64,000 nucleotides of DNA from an uncultured Clostridia bacterium (GCA_944393405.1 CALYAC010000013.1:1-64000), one strand, 5' to 3'; counted from the first letter of the stretch, positions 34,662 to 44,941 are shown. A program made the numbers and translations. The notes: generated by a model not told the origin, from the sequence alone.

Positions 34662-34970
34662 CGGTTTTGAGTAAGTTTTTATGTGTATTTGGTGTTATTT
34701 TACCTGTTTTTTTATTATATAACCTAAATATATATTATAATACATATATTTTAGCAATTTTTTGACATATTTCAACATATATAAATAATGTAATTGGAAA
34801 TAAAAGACAAATACTTTTACGGAAGCTCTTTTTAAAGAGAAATATTAAATTTATATTACATTTTTGTAACAGCTGTAATTTTTATAAATATTTATAATTT
34901 TATATCACATTTTTTTATTATTTTAATATTATATATAAACATTTAACATATATTATATAGAGGTGATTAT

Positions 34971-35135
34971 ATGAATAATAACATGGATATGGCTTCTCTT
35001 ATGAATTTATTATCTAAAATGGATAAAAAAGAATTAGAAAAAAATTTAAATAAAGTAAGTCAAATGCTTAAATCAACAGATGCAGATTCTATTATTAATG
35101 AAATTAAAAATAATAACAGTAATGGAAATAAATAA
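34971..35135 (+). CDS. Small uncharacterised protein (54 aa)
   Basis: MNNNMDMASLMNLLSKM begins a short helical, Met/Lys/Asn-rich protein ending NSNGNK. No domain is recognised. The ATG at 34971 has AGAGGTGATT at good spacing and the frame is fully open to TAA at 35133. It is followed 75 bases later by another Asn-rich gene on the same strand. Its LMNLLSKMDKKELEKNL stretch resembles the short helical segments of the next protein, suggesting a related group. The three genes probably form one unit ending at the 36017 terminator. Confidence 0.55.
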   Translation: MNNNMDMASLMNLLSKMDKKELEKNLNKVSQMLKSTDADSIINEIKNNNSNGNK

Positions 35136-35210
35136 TTATCATAATTATTAAAATTTATAGAATGTTTACATTATTATAAAGTAGAACACTTTTGGATTGG
35201 AGGAACTTTT

Positions 35211-35600
35211 ATGGATGAAAACAGTGAAAATGTAAATGAAAATAATATGGATGATATATTAAAACAATTTAATAAAATGATTAGAAATAATGATATTTCA
35301 GATAATATAAAAGATATCTTAAACAATTTCAATAAATCTAATAACAGTTCTTCTGATTCTTCTAATAGTGACAATAATTCATTTGATATAGATATCAATA
35401 CCATGTTAAAGTTAAAGCAAATAATGGAATCATTAAATTCTAAAAAGCCTGATCCTAGAACAAATTTGCTTCTCTCTTTAAAACCATATCTAAAAGAACG
35501 TAGAAAACAAAAAGTAGATCAATATATAAAGCTTTTTAACATGGAAAAAGTGCTTGAAACATTTAATTCCCTAGGTGGTGACCATGGCAATGATGTTTAA
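35211..35600 (+). CDS. Asn/Ser-rich uncharacterised protein (129 aa)
   Basis: An acidic Asn-rich N-terminus (1-75, with a Ser/Asn low-complexity run near 43-60) is followed by a conserved-looking C-terminal part with LLLSLKPYLKERRKQK and YIKLFNMEKVLETF. The C-terminal pattern looks like a small family seen in other Clostridia, but I cannot name a domain. TTGGAGGAAC precedes the ATG. Its last bases overlap the next gene. A sporulation or cell-envelope role is only a guess from context. Confidence 0.6.
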   Translation: MDENSENVNENNMDDILKQFNKMIRNNDISDNIKDILNNFNKSNNSSSDSSNSDNNSFDIDINTMLKLKQIMESLNSKKPDPRTNLLLSLKPYLKERRKQKVDQYIKLFNMEKVLETFNSLGGDHGNDV

Positions 35601-36015
35601 TTTTCCATTTTATCCATTTCATCACTCTAGGTATTATTCAAATTTAAATTCTACTCCATATTACAACTATTCTAACAAAAAAATTAATATGAATCATAAT
35701 CAAAAAAATGTATCTTTAAATAATAAAAATTCAAAAAGTAATTATAAAAGTAATACTACTAAATATTTTGATGATTATAAAGATAGAAAATCAAATAATA
35801 ACAGTTATGATAATACAGACTTTGAAAACCAAAATTCTTCTAATCTAAATGATTTAACTTTTAGCCAAGATAGTGATGTCCCTATTTTTAATTTATTCGG
35901 TTTACAATTATATTATGATGACATTTTATTAGTTTGTTTGATATTTTTTCTTTACACCGAAGGAATAAAAGATGATTTTCTTTTTATTGTTCTTGTACTT
36001 TTACTTATTTCATAA
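35584..36015 (+). CDS. Asn-rich protein with hydrophobic C-terminus (143 aa)
   Basis: A Tyr/Asn-rich N-terminus (FYPFHHSRYYSNLN), a Ser/Asn/Lys linker and a hydrophobic C-terminal segment (about 107-143: FNLFGLQLYYDDILLV then FFLYTEGIKDD and LLLIS) that could hold two short membrane helices. No named domain is recognised. The start is uncertain: ATG 35584 sits 3 bases from GGTGGTG and ATG 35590 sits 9 bases away. It overlaps the previous gene and is followed by a strong terminator. Low complexity limits any homology inference. Confidence 0.55.
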   Translation: MAMMFNFPFYPFHHSRYYSNLNSTPYYNYSNKKINMNHNQKNVSLNNKNSKSNYKSNTTKYFDDYKDRKSNNNSYDNTDFENQNSSNLNDLTFSQDSDVPIFNLFGLQLYYDDILLVCLIFFLYTEGIKDDFLFIVLVLLLIS

Positions 36016-36016
36016 A

Positions 36017-36052
36017 AAAACAAATATCTAAATTCAACTAGATATTTGTTTT
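36017..36052. terminator. Bidirectional terminator
   Basis: A perfect 14-bp stem AAAACAAATATCTA / TAGATATTTGTTTT with an 8-base loop, T-rich on both sides. It ends the small-gene operon on the plus strand and the cell-shape operon (minC) on the minus strand. Confidence 0.88.
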
Positions 36053-36056
36053 ATTT

Positions 36057-36677
36057 TTATTCTACTATTAATTCGTCTTTGTCATTAATATATGCTGATG
36101 TTTTTACTTTATGAATTTGTCCTTCCTCTTCTTTATCTATTTCTTTTACAATATCAGCTATTCTAACTTGAAGAGCTTCTATTTCCTGTGCTTCTATTAC
36201 TGCATCTTTATTTCCTTTAGCTCCTGCATGAGCTAACCCTCTTAATATACCAAGTATAACTATATTTTCTCCCGCTATTACTTCTGCCCCTGCATTTACA
36301 TCTCCTATAATTACTAAGCTACCTTCAAACTCTAATCTTTGACCAGATCTAATTGATCCTTTATGAAATTTAGTCTCTGAAGTAGCAACTTCTTTATAGA
36401 AAGTTTTCTTAATTGAATGAAGCCCTAATGCTTTTGGACTATCAAATTCTATTTGAACATTTATAAATCTTTTTATAATGTTCTGAATTTCATCCATCTC
36501 TTTATTTTTTAACACTTTACCTGTTATTAAAATTGGTGTTTTATCGTCTTTATATAAATTTTTTAGTTCGATTATCTTTTTTTTCAAATCTGAAACAATT
36601 TCTCTTTGTTCTGCATTTTCATCTACTTTTATTACTACTTGATTCTTTTTTATACTAATACTTATATAATTATTCAT
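36057..36677 (-). CDS. minC: Septum site-determining protein MinC
   Basis: 206 residues. The N-terminal domain is about 1-100. The C-terminal beta-helix domain (about 105-200) has GSLVIIGDVNAGAEV, ILGILRGLAHAGA and the family's IEALQVRIAD end. MinC inhibits FtsZ ring formation away from midcell, in partnership with MinD. It is the last gene of the cell-shape operon, 18 bases after pbp2, and is followed by a terminator. No minD follows, unlike many Clostridia. Confidence 0.93.
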   Translation of the reverse strand: MNNYISISIKKNQVVIKVDENAEQREIVSDLKKKIIELKNLYKDDKTPILITGKVLKNKEMDEIQNIIKRFINVQIEFDSPKALGLHSIKKTFYKEVATSETKFHKGSIRSGQRLEFEGSLVIIGDVNAGAEVIAGENIVILGILRGLAHAGAKGNKDAVIEAQEIEALQVRIADIVKEIDKEEEGQIHKVKTSAYINDKDELIVE

Positions 36678-36695
36678 TTTATCACACTTTCTTTT

Positions 36696-38771
36696 CTATC
36701 TTACGCTTTGAGTGCTAGATTCTGCACTTTTATCTTCTGTGACTTTTTCTGAGTTCATACCAAAGTATTCTTTTATAATTTTCTTAGCAACATCTGAAGT
36801 ATATCCACCAGATCCTGCTTTTTCGACAAATACAACTACTGCTATTTCCGGATCATCGTATGGAGCAAAGCCTACAAACCATCCATGTGCCTCTCCATCT
36901 ATTCCTGTTTGAGCAGAACCTGTTTTACCAGCTATGTCTATATCTAAATCACTAAAGTAAGCAGCTGCTGTACCTCCAGCTTCACTTGTAACTCCTCTCA
37001 TTCCTTTTTTTATAGCTTGTGAATCTTCCTTAGATATTTTTACATCTTCTAAATTAGTATCTCCTAACCCAAGCTTATTTTTTACATATTCATTAATCTC
37101 ATCTTTTGAAATTTCTGTTCCATCTGGTTTAATAATTGATTTAACAATTGTTGTATCTATGCTCTTACCATCGTTTGCTATCATACTAACATATCTAGCC
37201 ATTTGTATTGGAGTAAAATTATTATAACTTTGTCCAATAGCTGCTGATAGCGTATCAGATATATACCATCCTTGTCCTAAACTTTCTGCATATTCTTTAC
37301 TTGCAACACTTCCTGTAGCTTCTCCTTCTAATTCTATACCTGTTTTTTGTCCAAGTCCATATTTTTTAGCATATTCTGCTATCTTATCTATTCCAATTCT
37401 ATATCCCATATCATAGAAGAAATAGTTACAAGAATATTTTAAAGCTTGAGTAACATTTAAATATCCATGTCCTCTTCCATAGCTTCTATAATACCAACAT
37501 GCTTGTCTATCTCCATATGGATAAATTCCATTATCATTAACTAATGAAGTTGGTGAAATTTCTCCAGTAGTAAGTGCAGCTGATGCTACAACCATTTTAA
37601 ATGTAGAACCAGGTGCATATGCCGAACTTATTGCTCTATTTAAATATTTTCCTGTAGAATCTTCTGAATATTCTTCCGAATATTTTCCAGGATTATAATC
37701 TGGATAACTAGCCATAGCTAGAACTTCTCCTGAATCGACATTCATTACTACAACTGCTCCTGCTTCCGAGTCTGTTTTCTCTCCATACTTTCCTTTTGCT
37801 ATGTCTTTTATATTTTTCTCTAAAGCATCTTCTGCAACTTTTTGTAAGTTAGCATCTATTGTTAATATAACATCTGATCCTGCAATTGCTTCCTCTGCTG
37901 TATATTCACTGGTAACAGCTCCATCTACTGTCATATCAACTTGTCTTATTCCATCTGTGCCTTTTAAATAATCTTCAAAAACATATTGTATTCCTGATTT
38001 TCCTATCACATCATCATTTCTATATCTATCTTTTCTTGCTTCATATTCTTCTGCATTTATTGCTCCAACATATCCTAAAACATGTGAAGCTAAACTTCCA
38101 GATTTATATGAAACAACTGGTTCCGTAACAACATACATACCAGATAGCATTGAATTTTGCTCTCTTATTTGAACTGCTGATGTATTAGATATATCTTTAG
38201 CAATTGTTACTGATTTTGTTGTACTATATCCATTTCTAGAAATTTCATATCTTACAGCCATAATTTTTCTTGCCATTTTAACATCAGATTCTGTTATCTC
38301 ATATTTTTCTTTTAATGCATTAAAAGCTTGTTCTGCTGTATAATTTTCATCCATTTCATATTGTATCTTCCAATTCTTTTGGCTTTCTACATCTTCTTGT
38401 TTAAATTTATATGGATCTACCTCTATTGGTAAATTATCTACAAATTCATCTTTATTACTCTCTAGTATTTCAATAAACTTTTTAATTGAATTATTTAATT
38501 CACTGTCACTAACTTTTGTACTATATATTTCCACACTATATCCTGTATCTGTTGATACAAGTTCCACACCAGTTCTATCTTTTATAGATCCTCTTGCTGC
38601 TTTTATAATTGATTCTCTTGTAAGACGTGAATTAGAGGTTTCTCTATATTCTGCTCCATGGATAATCTGCAAATTGAATAGCTGAATCAATAGAATAATA
38701 CCAATTATATATACAATTGTTGTAAGAATATTATACCTTATTCTACCTCCTAGTCTATTATTTTTGCCCAT
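36696..38771 (-). CDS. mrdA: Penicillin-binding protein 2 (class B, elongation)
   Basis: 691 residues. One N-terminal membrane helix (about 14-33) is followed by a PBP dimerisation domain and a transpeptidase domain carrying APGSTFK (nucleophile Ser389), YSCNYFF (SxN motif) and AGKTGSAQT (KTG motif). Class B PBPs cross-link peptidoglycan with an SEDS glycosyltransferase. Its place between mreD and minC supports the elongation (rod) complex. AGGTGGTG precedes the ATG. The C-terminal tail is Ser/Glu-rich. Confidence 0.93.
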   Translation of the reverse strand: MGKNNRLGGRIRYNILTTIVYIIGIILLIQLFNLQIIHGAEYRETSNSRLTRESIIKAARGSIKDRTGVELVSTDTGYSVEIYSTKVSDSELNNSIKKFIEILESNKDEFVDNLPIEVDPYKFKQEDVESQKNWKIQYEMDENYTAEQAFNALKEKYEITESDVKMARKIMAVRYEISRNGYSTTKSVTIAKDISNTSAVQIREQNSMLSGMYVVTEPVVSYKSGSLASHVLGYVGAINAEEYEARKDRYRNDDVIGKSGIQYVFEDYLKGTDGIRQVDMTVDGAVTSEYTAEEAIAGSDVILTIDANLQKVAEDALEKNIKDIAKGKYGEKTDSEAGAVVVMNVDSGEVLAMASYPDYNPGKYSEEYSEDSTGKYLNRAISSAYAPGSTFKMVVASAALTTGEISPTSLVNDNGIYPYGDRQACWYYRSYGRGHGYLNVTQALKYSCNYFFYDMGYRIGIDKIAEYAKKYGLGQKTGIELEGEATGSVASKEYAESLGQGWYISDTLSAAIGQSYNNFTPIQMARYVSMIANDGKSIDTTIVKSIIKPDGTEISKDEINEYVKNKLGLGDTNLEDVKISKEDSQAIKKGMRGVTSEAGGTAAAYFSDLDIDIAGKTGSAQTGIDGEAHGWFVGFAPYDDPEIAVVVFVEKAGSGGYTSDVAKKIIKEYFGMNSEKVTEDKSAESSTQSVR

Positions 38772-38791
38772 TTTTCACCACCTTTGATACC

Positions 38792-39334
38792 TTAAAAATA
38801 TCTTGTAAGTATATTTCTTGTTTTAAATGTTTCTTCTAATATATGTCCTAATTTTTGTATTAATGGATAGATTATTATTGTTATAATTACATTATATAAA
38901 GTTTCTATAAATAATATTTTTATAAAACTTATAATTTCCATATTAATATCTAGAGTTATTAAACTAAATAAATAAGAACCTAATTCAAAAACAATAGTAG
39001 AAGATATTATCATTAAAATAATAGTAATCTTACTTTCTTTTGAAAAGTTTTTATCCAAATATTCTCCAGCAAGTCCAATTATCCCTAGCATTATACCTGA
39101 TATTCCAATTTGTCTTCCTATTACTATATCTATGTAGAATCCAAATATTATTCCTAAAATAAGTCCTAACTTTTTTCCTGTAAATAATCCTATAAAAAGC
39201 ACAAATATTATAAATAAATTTGGTTGAACTCTAGCTATTGTAAACCAAGTAAAAAAATTTGACTGTAAGAAATATATTACAAAAAAAGATACAATTAATA
39301 ATATTACTGCTATTACTTTTTTCAATTTTCTCAT
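38792..39334 (-). CDS. mreD: Rod shape-determining protein MreD
   Basis: 180 residues with five to six membrane helices, typical of MreD, a partner of MreC and PBP2 in the elongation complex. Identity rests on length, helix layout and position between mreC and pbp2. The annotated ATG at 39334 is directly against GAAAGGA. The TTG at 39325, 9 bases away, may be the real start and would shorten the protein by three residues. It lies 20 bases before pbp2. Confidence 0.88.
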   Translation of the reverse strand: MRKLKKVIAVILLIVSFFVIYFLQSNFFTWFTIARVQPNLFIIFVLFIGLFTGKKLGLILGIIFGFYIDIVIGRQIGISGIMLGIIGLAGEYLDKNFSKESKITIILMIISSTIVFELGSYLFSLITLDINMEIISFIKILFIETLYNVIITIIIYPLIQKLGHILEETFKTRNILTRYF

Positions 39335-39364
39335 TCCTTTCTATTAGCCAAATTTTTATTTTGA

Positions 39365-40192
39365 TTAATCATTTCCGCTATTTGTTATTACTAAGACTGT
39401 ATTTAACTTAGTAAAATCTACTGCTGTATCTACAATTGCATATCTATCTGTTATATTATTTGTATTAATAACTTCTCTAATTGTTCCTATATGAATTCCT
39501 TTTGGATAAATACCTCCAATTCCAGATGTTTCTACACTATCGCCTTGTAATACTACTGCATCTGTTGGAATAAATGTTGCTTTTAAAGCTGTCTTATCAT
39601 CTAAAGTACCTTGTACTACTATCGTATCTTCTGATGTACTTATTTTACTAGTTACAGCAGACGCAGTATCTACAATTGTTTGAACTTTTGCAGTATTTTG
39701 TGTTACAGATACAATATGTCCAACAAGTCCACTATCTGCAATTACTGTCATTCCTTCTTTTGCACCATCATCTGTGCCAACATTTATAACAATCGTACTA
39801 CTATAGTTGCTTATATCTCTATTTATTACATCAGCTGGAACTGTACTATAGTCCTTATATTTGTCTTTTAAATTAACATATTCTTTTAAAGTTTCATTTT
39901 CTGCTTTTATTATTTCTAATTCTCTTAATGATTGTTCCATTTCACTATTCTTTTTTTTCAAATCTTCATTTTCCTGTTTTAATGTATCTAAGTCCGCAAA
40001 AAATGTATCATTTCCAGAAATCTTATTTTTTAAATAAGTAAAACCATTTTGAATTGGCATTATTAATACATTAAAAATATTTTCAACATATGAAACTCGG
40101 TTAACATTACTATTAGTAAAAGCAACTAGTATAACTAAAATTATAATTGTTATTATAATTCCTATTACTCCACTCTTCTTATTTTTATTCAT
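39365..40192 (-). CDS. mreC: Rod shape-determining protein MreC
   Basis: 275 residues. An N-terminal membrane helix (about 8-26) is followed by a coiled coil (about 68-105, Glu/Lys/Leu heptads) and the MreC beta-barrel domain (about 110-272) with VINRDISNYSSTIVINVG and GLVGHIV. MreC links MreB to the periplasmic synthesis machinery. AAAGGAATG lies upstream of the ATG. It is 37 bases downstream of mreB in the classic mreBCD order. Confidence 0.93.
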   Translation of the reverse strand: MNKNKKSGVIGIIITIIILVILVAFTNSNVNRVSYVENIFNVLIMPIQNGFTYLKNKISGNDTFFADLDTLKQENEDLKKKNSEMEQSLRELEIIKAENETLKEYVNLKDKYKDYSTVPADVINRDISNYSSTIVINVGTDDGAKEGMTVIADSGLVGHIVSVTQNTAKVQTIVDTASAVTSKISTSEDTIVVQGTLDDKTALKATFIPTDAVVLQGDSVETSGIGGIYPKGIHIGTIREVINTNNITDRYAIVDTAVDFTKLNTVLVITNSGND

Positions 40193-40229
40193 GTTAGCTA
40201 ATCATTCCTTTTCACATTAATTACCTCAA

Positions 40230-41283
<1,054 letters not shown>

Positions 41284-41976
41284 TTAATTATTTCTGCTTT
41301 TTAGATAAAAAATACTCCTAAAACTTTGATCCCCAATTATAATATGGTCTAATAATTCTATCCCCATTATTTCTGATGCTTTAATAAGATTATCAGTAAA
41401 TTCATTATCTTGTTTACTAGGTGTAGGATCTCCGCTAGGATGATTATGTACTAAAATTATCTTAGGTGCTTCAATTCTTATTGCTTCATGTAATATATCT
41501 TTAGGTTTTAATATTGCAGAATTGGTTCCTCCATAACATATATCTACAATTTTTACTACTACATTTTTTATATTTAATAATATAGCCTTAACGCATTCTC
41601 TTTTATTATATTTCATCTCATCCATTAACAAATTTGCTACATCTCTAGGTGAATTTATTCGAATATTGGTTATATTCATTGGGTTTGATATTCTTTTTGA
41701 TATTTCCCCAATAGCTTTTATCTGAAGTGCTTTTACTTTTCCAATCCCTTTTATTTTCATAAGTTCGTTAATAGATATCTCTTGTAAAAACTTTAAATTA
41801 TTTTTACTGTTTTTTTCTAAAGATAGTATTCTTTGTGCAATATGTAAACTGTTTTCATCTTTAGTTCCATTTTTTATTATAATGGCAATTAATTCTGCAT
41901 TAGATAATTTTTCAGGTCCATATATTTCTAATTTTTCATATGGTCTTTCTGATAACGGAAGCTCTTTAATATTCAT
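41284..41976 (-). CDS. radC: RadC family JAB1/MPN protein
   Basis: 230 residues. An N-terminal helix-hairpin-helix-like region (about 10-80) is followed by the JAMM domain with VHNHPSGDPTPSKQD (zinc-binding His and Asp). The family is named RadC/DUF2466; despite the name its role in DNA repair is doubtful. Position directly before mreB is conserved in many Bacillota. The ATG at 41976 follows GAAAGGATT. Confidence 0.93.
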   Translation of the reverse strand: MNIKELPLSERPYEKLEIYGPEKLSNAELIAIIIKNGTKDENSLHIAQRILSLEKNSKNNLKFLQEISINELMKIKGIGKVKALQIKAIGEISKRISNPMNITNIRINSPRDVANLLMDEMKYNKRECVKAILLNIKNVVVKIVDICYGGTNSAILKPKDILHEAIRIEAPKIILVHNHPSGDPTPSKQDNEFTDNLIKASEIMGIELLDHIIIGDQSFRSIFYLKSRNN

Positions 41977-42046
41977 ATTTTATAATCCTTTCTAAATAGC
42001 CCCCGAATTTTTAAAATATTTAACTTTAATAAATATTTTTTCTAAA

Positions 42047-42304
42047 CTAAACTTTTCTATATATGAATATAGCAAGTACCATTCCTATGATACTGGCAAT
42101 ATTGATTTTAAACATTAAACCAAAAGTTAATGTTATTACACTTAAATCTAGTGTAATAGGTGTTGAAAGTCCAAAACTTTGTCCATAAGATAACCACCAT
42201 AAAAAGTCAACGCTTGATGCAAGTTCTCCTAAAAGTCCTCCAACTACAATTCCACATAAAATAAAAACAATTAATATCCATATATTTTTATCTCTTGTTG
42301 CCAT
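42047..42304 (-). CDS. DUF4321 family membrane protein (85 aa)
   Basis: A small protein with two to three hydrophobic segments: about 8-30 (ILIVFILCGIVVGGLLGEL), 45-65, and 68-83. The GGLLGELA segment and its place upstream of radC match the DUF4321 family found beside radC-mreB in Clostridia. Function unknown. GAGGAGG precedes the ATG. Probably the first gene of the cell-shape operon. Confidence 0.8.
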   Translation of the reverse strand: MATRDKNIWILIVFILCGIVVGGLLGELASSVDFLWWLSYGQSFGLSTPITLDLSVITLTFGLMFKINIASIIGMVLAIFIYRKV

Positions 42305-42500
42305 ATTTATTATATCCTCCTCTTTTGCTTATATACCCATTTATTATTTTACCTCTGTATTATATCTTGTCTGGCTATTTTTTTCAAGATTTATAGGAAA
42401 GTTTTTCTATTTATTTTTAGTATATAATGTGATAAAATAAAATTATCTAAATATTACGTAAAATACTTTTATTTTATTAATTTTTGTGATATATTACTAG

Positions 42501-42529
42501 TTACCATTTTTATAAAATGAAAATATAAT
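42501..42529 (+). promoter_or_regulatory. Promoter of mecA
   Basis: TTACCA (42501-42506), 17 bases and TATAAT (42524-42529), about 30 bases before the ATG. The region 42305-42500 is otherwise featureless AT-rich DNA. Confidence 0.55.
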
Positions 42530-42559
42530 ATTGTAATAATATTTTTTGGAGGATTTTTA

Positions 42560-43219
42560 ATGAAATTTGAAAAAATTAACGAGAATCAAATGAGAGTTAT
42601 TCTGTCTATCCAAGATTTAGAGGATAATGACATTAGTCTTCACGATTTTATGGCTAACTCACTAGAGTCTCAAGATTTATTTTTTGATATGTTAGAAGAA
42701 GCTGAAGAAAAAATTGGATTTAAGACCAGTAATTGCCAAGTAAAAATAGAAGCTCTAGCTATGACTGATGATAATTTTGTGTTAACTATAACTAAAATTA
42801 AACCTAATAAAAAACGCATTTCTAAGGATAGCTCATCTATGAAATCAAAATCTAAAATAAAACCAGTCGCTAAGCGAAAAACTGCAAACTTAGAGTTAAA
42901 TTGTTTAATTTATAAATTTAATTCTTTTGATGATTATTGCTATTTCATAGAATATTTATTAAAAATTAATTTGGCTAATTCCTTTAAAATAGCCGAAAAA
43001 ATATATTTATACCAGTATAAAAATTGTTTTTATTTAGTTCTAAATAACTTAAATACAAAATATGATAACATTTCCAAATTCTATACGATAATTACTGAAT
43101 TTGGATCATATGTTTCAAATCCAGATATTTTTATACATAGGTTAAATGAATCGGCCACTATTTTTATAAAAAACAATGCTTTTAAGAAAAGTTTTTTATA
43201 TTTTTCGCATAATAGATAA
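42560..43219 (+). CDS. mecA: Adapter protein MecA
   Basis: 219 residues. The N-terminal target-binding domain (about 1-80) opens MKFEKINENQMRVILS, typical of MecA, and a Lys/Ser-rich linker joins it to the C-terminal ClpC-binding domain (about 120-219). MecA delivers substrates such as ComK to ClpCP in Bacillus; its targets in Clostridia are less known. TTGGAGG precedes the ATG. Single gene with its own promoter and terminator. Confidence 0.9.
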   Translation: MKFEKINENQMRVILSIQDLEDNDISLHDFMANSLESQDLFFDMLEEAEEKIGFKTSNCQVKIEALAMTDDNFVLTITKIKPNKKRISKDSSSMKSKSKIKPVAKRKTANLELNCLIYKFNSFDDYCYFIEYLLKINLANSFKIAEKIYLYQYKNCFYLVLNNLNTKYDNISKFYTIITEFGSYVSNPDIFIHRLNESATIFIKNNAFKKSFLYFSHNR

Positions 43220-43264
43220 AATAGAAATAACAATTAATATAAAAATTAATCATATAAAAAGTTT

Positions 43265-43312
43265 AAAAAATAGAATTCATTATATTTAAATTTCTAATGA
43301 ATTCTATTTTTT
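43265..43312. terminator. Bidirectional terminator after mecA
   Basis: An 18-bp A/T-rich stem AAAAAATAGAATTCATTA / TAATGAATTCTATTTTTT with a 12-base loop, between the convergent mecA and M23 peptidase genes. Confidence 0.85.
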
Positions 43313-43343
43313 TATTTTTATTATTATATTATCATTTTATCTA

Positions 43344-44330
43344 TTAATACACATAATTTTGAGGATTATATGTTACTCCATTTTTTCTTACTTCTAAGTG
43401 TAAGTGACTTCCTGTTGAATTACCTGTTGATCCTACTTTTGCTATAATTTGTCCTTGTGATACACTTTGCCCTACTGATGCAATCAATTGACTACAATGA
43501 GCATATACTGTTGTAACTCCATTTCCATGATCTAGCTTAATACAATATCCGTATCCGCCACTCCATCCAGAAAAAGTTACAGTTCCTGATGCAGCTGCTT
43601 TAATTGCTGTACCAGTTGGTGCGGCAATATCTAATCCTGCATGTGTATGATCTCTTACACTATCATTACTTCCATATCTTGATGTAATAATTCCTGAAAT
43701 AGGATTAATTAAATTGATTCCTAAATTTACATATCCAGATGATGATCCAGAGCTATATGCATTTCCTGAATAAACAACTACAGGTTTTTCTTCATATAAT
43801 TTTGCAACACATTTCTCTACAGAAGTAAATTCTTTTATTTTTTTATCGTATTTTTCAACAATTCCTAGTTCATCTTGATTGGCACTATCTTTATCTTCTA
43901 ATTTGTCAATTACTTCTTCAGCTTCTTTAAATGATGAAACATAATATTTTTCTTTTTTATCATCTGTGATTGCATAATATTTGTAGTATGGCGTTCCATC
44001 TTCAGTTACTTTGTTATATATCTCATCATCATTCATGTTTACATCTTTTTTTAATAAACATAACTTATATGTAGGCATAGCATCTATTTGTACAAATGCT
44101 ATATTTTCTTTTTCATTTCCTGATGTATAATCATTTATTCTTTCTTGTAATTTACTTTTATCTGCTGTAAATCCTATTACTTCTCCATTTAATCTAACTT
44201 CATATGTAGGATTATAGAATAATACAACTAAAGCTAGTAATATTACTGCAGATAAAAACATTAAAACTATTAATTTGATTGATTTTCTTGTTGTTATCGC
44301 TATTTTCTTTAGAATACCTATTTTAAACAC
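43344..44330 (-). CDS. M23 family metallopeptidase (LytM-type endopeptidase), membrane-anchored
   Basis: 328 residues. An N-terminal membrane helix (about 18-39) is followed by a long region without known domain (40-205) and a C-terminal M23 domain with HAGLDIAAPTGT (zinc ligands H230 and D234) and SHLHLEVR (third ligand). The enzyme would cut peptidoglycan cross-bridges. In sporulating bacteria such proteins can also act in engulfment (SpoIIQ-like). The start is unclear: the GTG at 44330 is fused to AGGGAG, leaving no spacer, and no nearby ATG exists; a non-standard ATA at 44321 would be correctly spaced. Confidence 0.88.
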   Translation of the reverse strand: MFKIGILKKIAITTRKSIKLIVLMFLSAVILLALVVLFYNPTYEVRLNGEVIGFTADKSKLQERINDYTSGNEKENIAFVQIDAMPTYKLCLLKKDVNMNDDEIYNKVTEDGTPYYKYYAITDDKKEKYYVSSFKEAEEVIDKLEDKDSANQDELGIVEKYDKKIKEFTSVEKCVAKLYEEKPVVVYSGNAYSSGSSSGYVNLGINLINPISGIITSRYGSNDSVRDHTHAGLDIAAPTGTAIKAAASGTVTFSGWSGGYGYCIKLDHGNGVTTVYAHCSQLIASVGQSVSQGQIIAKVGSTGNSTGSHLHLEVRKNGVTYNPQNYVY

Positions 44331-44496
44331 TCCCTATCAATTTTATTAATATTTTCACATAAATACCCATTGTGAAGTATTGTATATTAAAAAAAGAATT
44401 TAAACAATTTTTAAATATGTTTAAATTCCTTTTTAATCTAATATTTATTAATTCTCTCTTTAGTTTTCTCTTATAATCTCTTTTTTTCTTCTTGTT

Positions 44497-44739
44497 TTAT
44501 TGAACATTATTCTTTACATCTTGTATTTCCGTAACGCTTGCTGGTGCAGCTGGTTTATAATATCCTTTTGCCTGTGCTGTTTTAAAAAGTTCATATTGAA
44601 AACTTTCATCATTATTTCTTATTTGTTGAAGAGTTTGTCTTAATTGCATATTTTCTGTTTCTGATATAGCAGTTTGATATGATCCAAGACTAGCTTTAAC
44701 TCCTGCTAATATGTCATTTACCATTGTTTTTTCGTCCAT
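44497..44739 (-). CDS. CotF-like spore coat protein (80 aa)
   Basis: A short helical protein starting MDEKTMVNDILAGVKASL and containing a ferritin-like CotF pattern: SYQTAISETEN, LRQTLQQIRNND and the ending KGYYKPAAPA. The family is found in the spore coat of Bacillus and Clostridium. The ATG follows TAGGAGG. It is 13 bases after the second small gene, forming a two-gene unit. Confidence 0.8.
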   Translation of the reverse strand: MDEKTMVNDILAGVKASLGSYQTAISETENMQLRQTLQQIRNNDESFQYELFKTAQAKGYYKPAAPASVTEIQDVKNNVQ

Positions 44740-44752
44740 AATTACCTCCTAA

Positions 44753-44941
44753 TTAATTATTTAAAAATGATATTAATTTTTGTTTTGTATTTAAACTATC
44801 TTGAGCTGCTTTAGTAAACATTTGCTTTATTTGTGGATCAACAGCTTGTGATGCATATGCATTTAATTTTTGATATGATGTTTCATGAGCTCCTATAAAA
44901 TGCCTTAAATTCTGTAACTCCACTTGACTTAAATTAGACAT
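44753..44941 (-). CDS. Small helical protein paired with CotF-like gene (62 aa)
   Basis: MSNLSQVELQNLRHFIGAHE opens a two-helix protein with KLNAYASQAVDP and DSLNTKQKLISFL. It looks like the short partner often found just upstream of CotF-like genes in Clostridia, probably also a coat-associated ferritin-like fragment. GAAAGGAATG precedes the ATG. Function inferred only from pairing. Confidence 0.7.
   Translation of the reverse strand: MSNLSQVELQNLRHFIGAHETSYQKLNAYASQAVDPQIKQMFTKAAQDSLNTKQKLISFLNN

Larger units (their letters stand above)
34602..34970. other. Divergent regulatory region between surface operon and small genes
   Basis: 369 bp without a gene. The surface-operon promoter and its flanking direct repeats lie at 34624-34661. 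The rest is AT-rich spacer. The plus-strand small-gene operon must start from this region, but no promoter with good -35 and -10 elements could be picked out. Confidence 0.5.
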
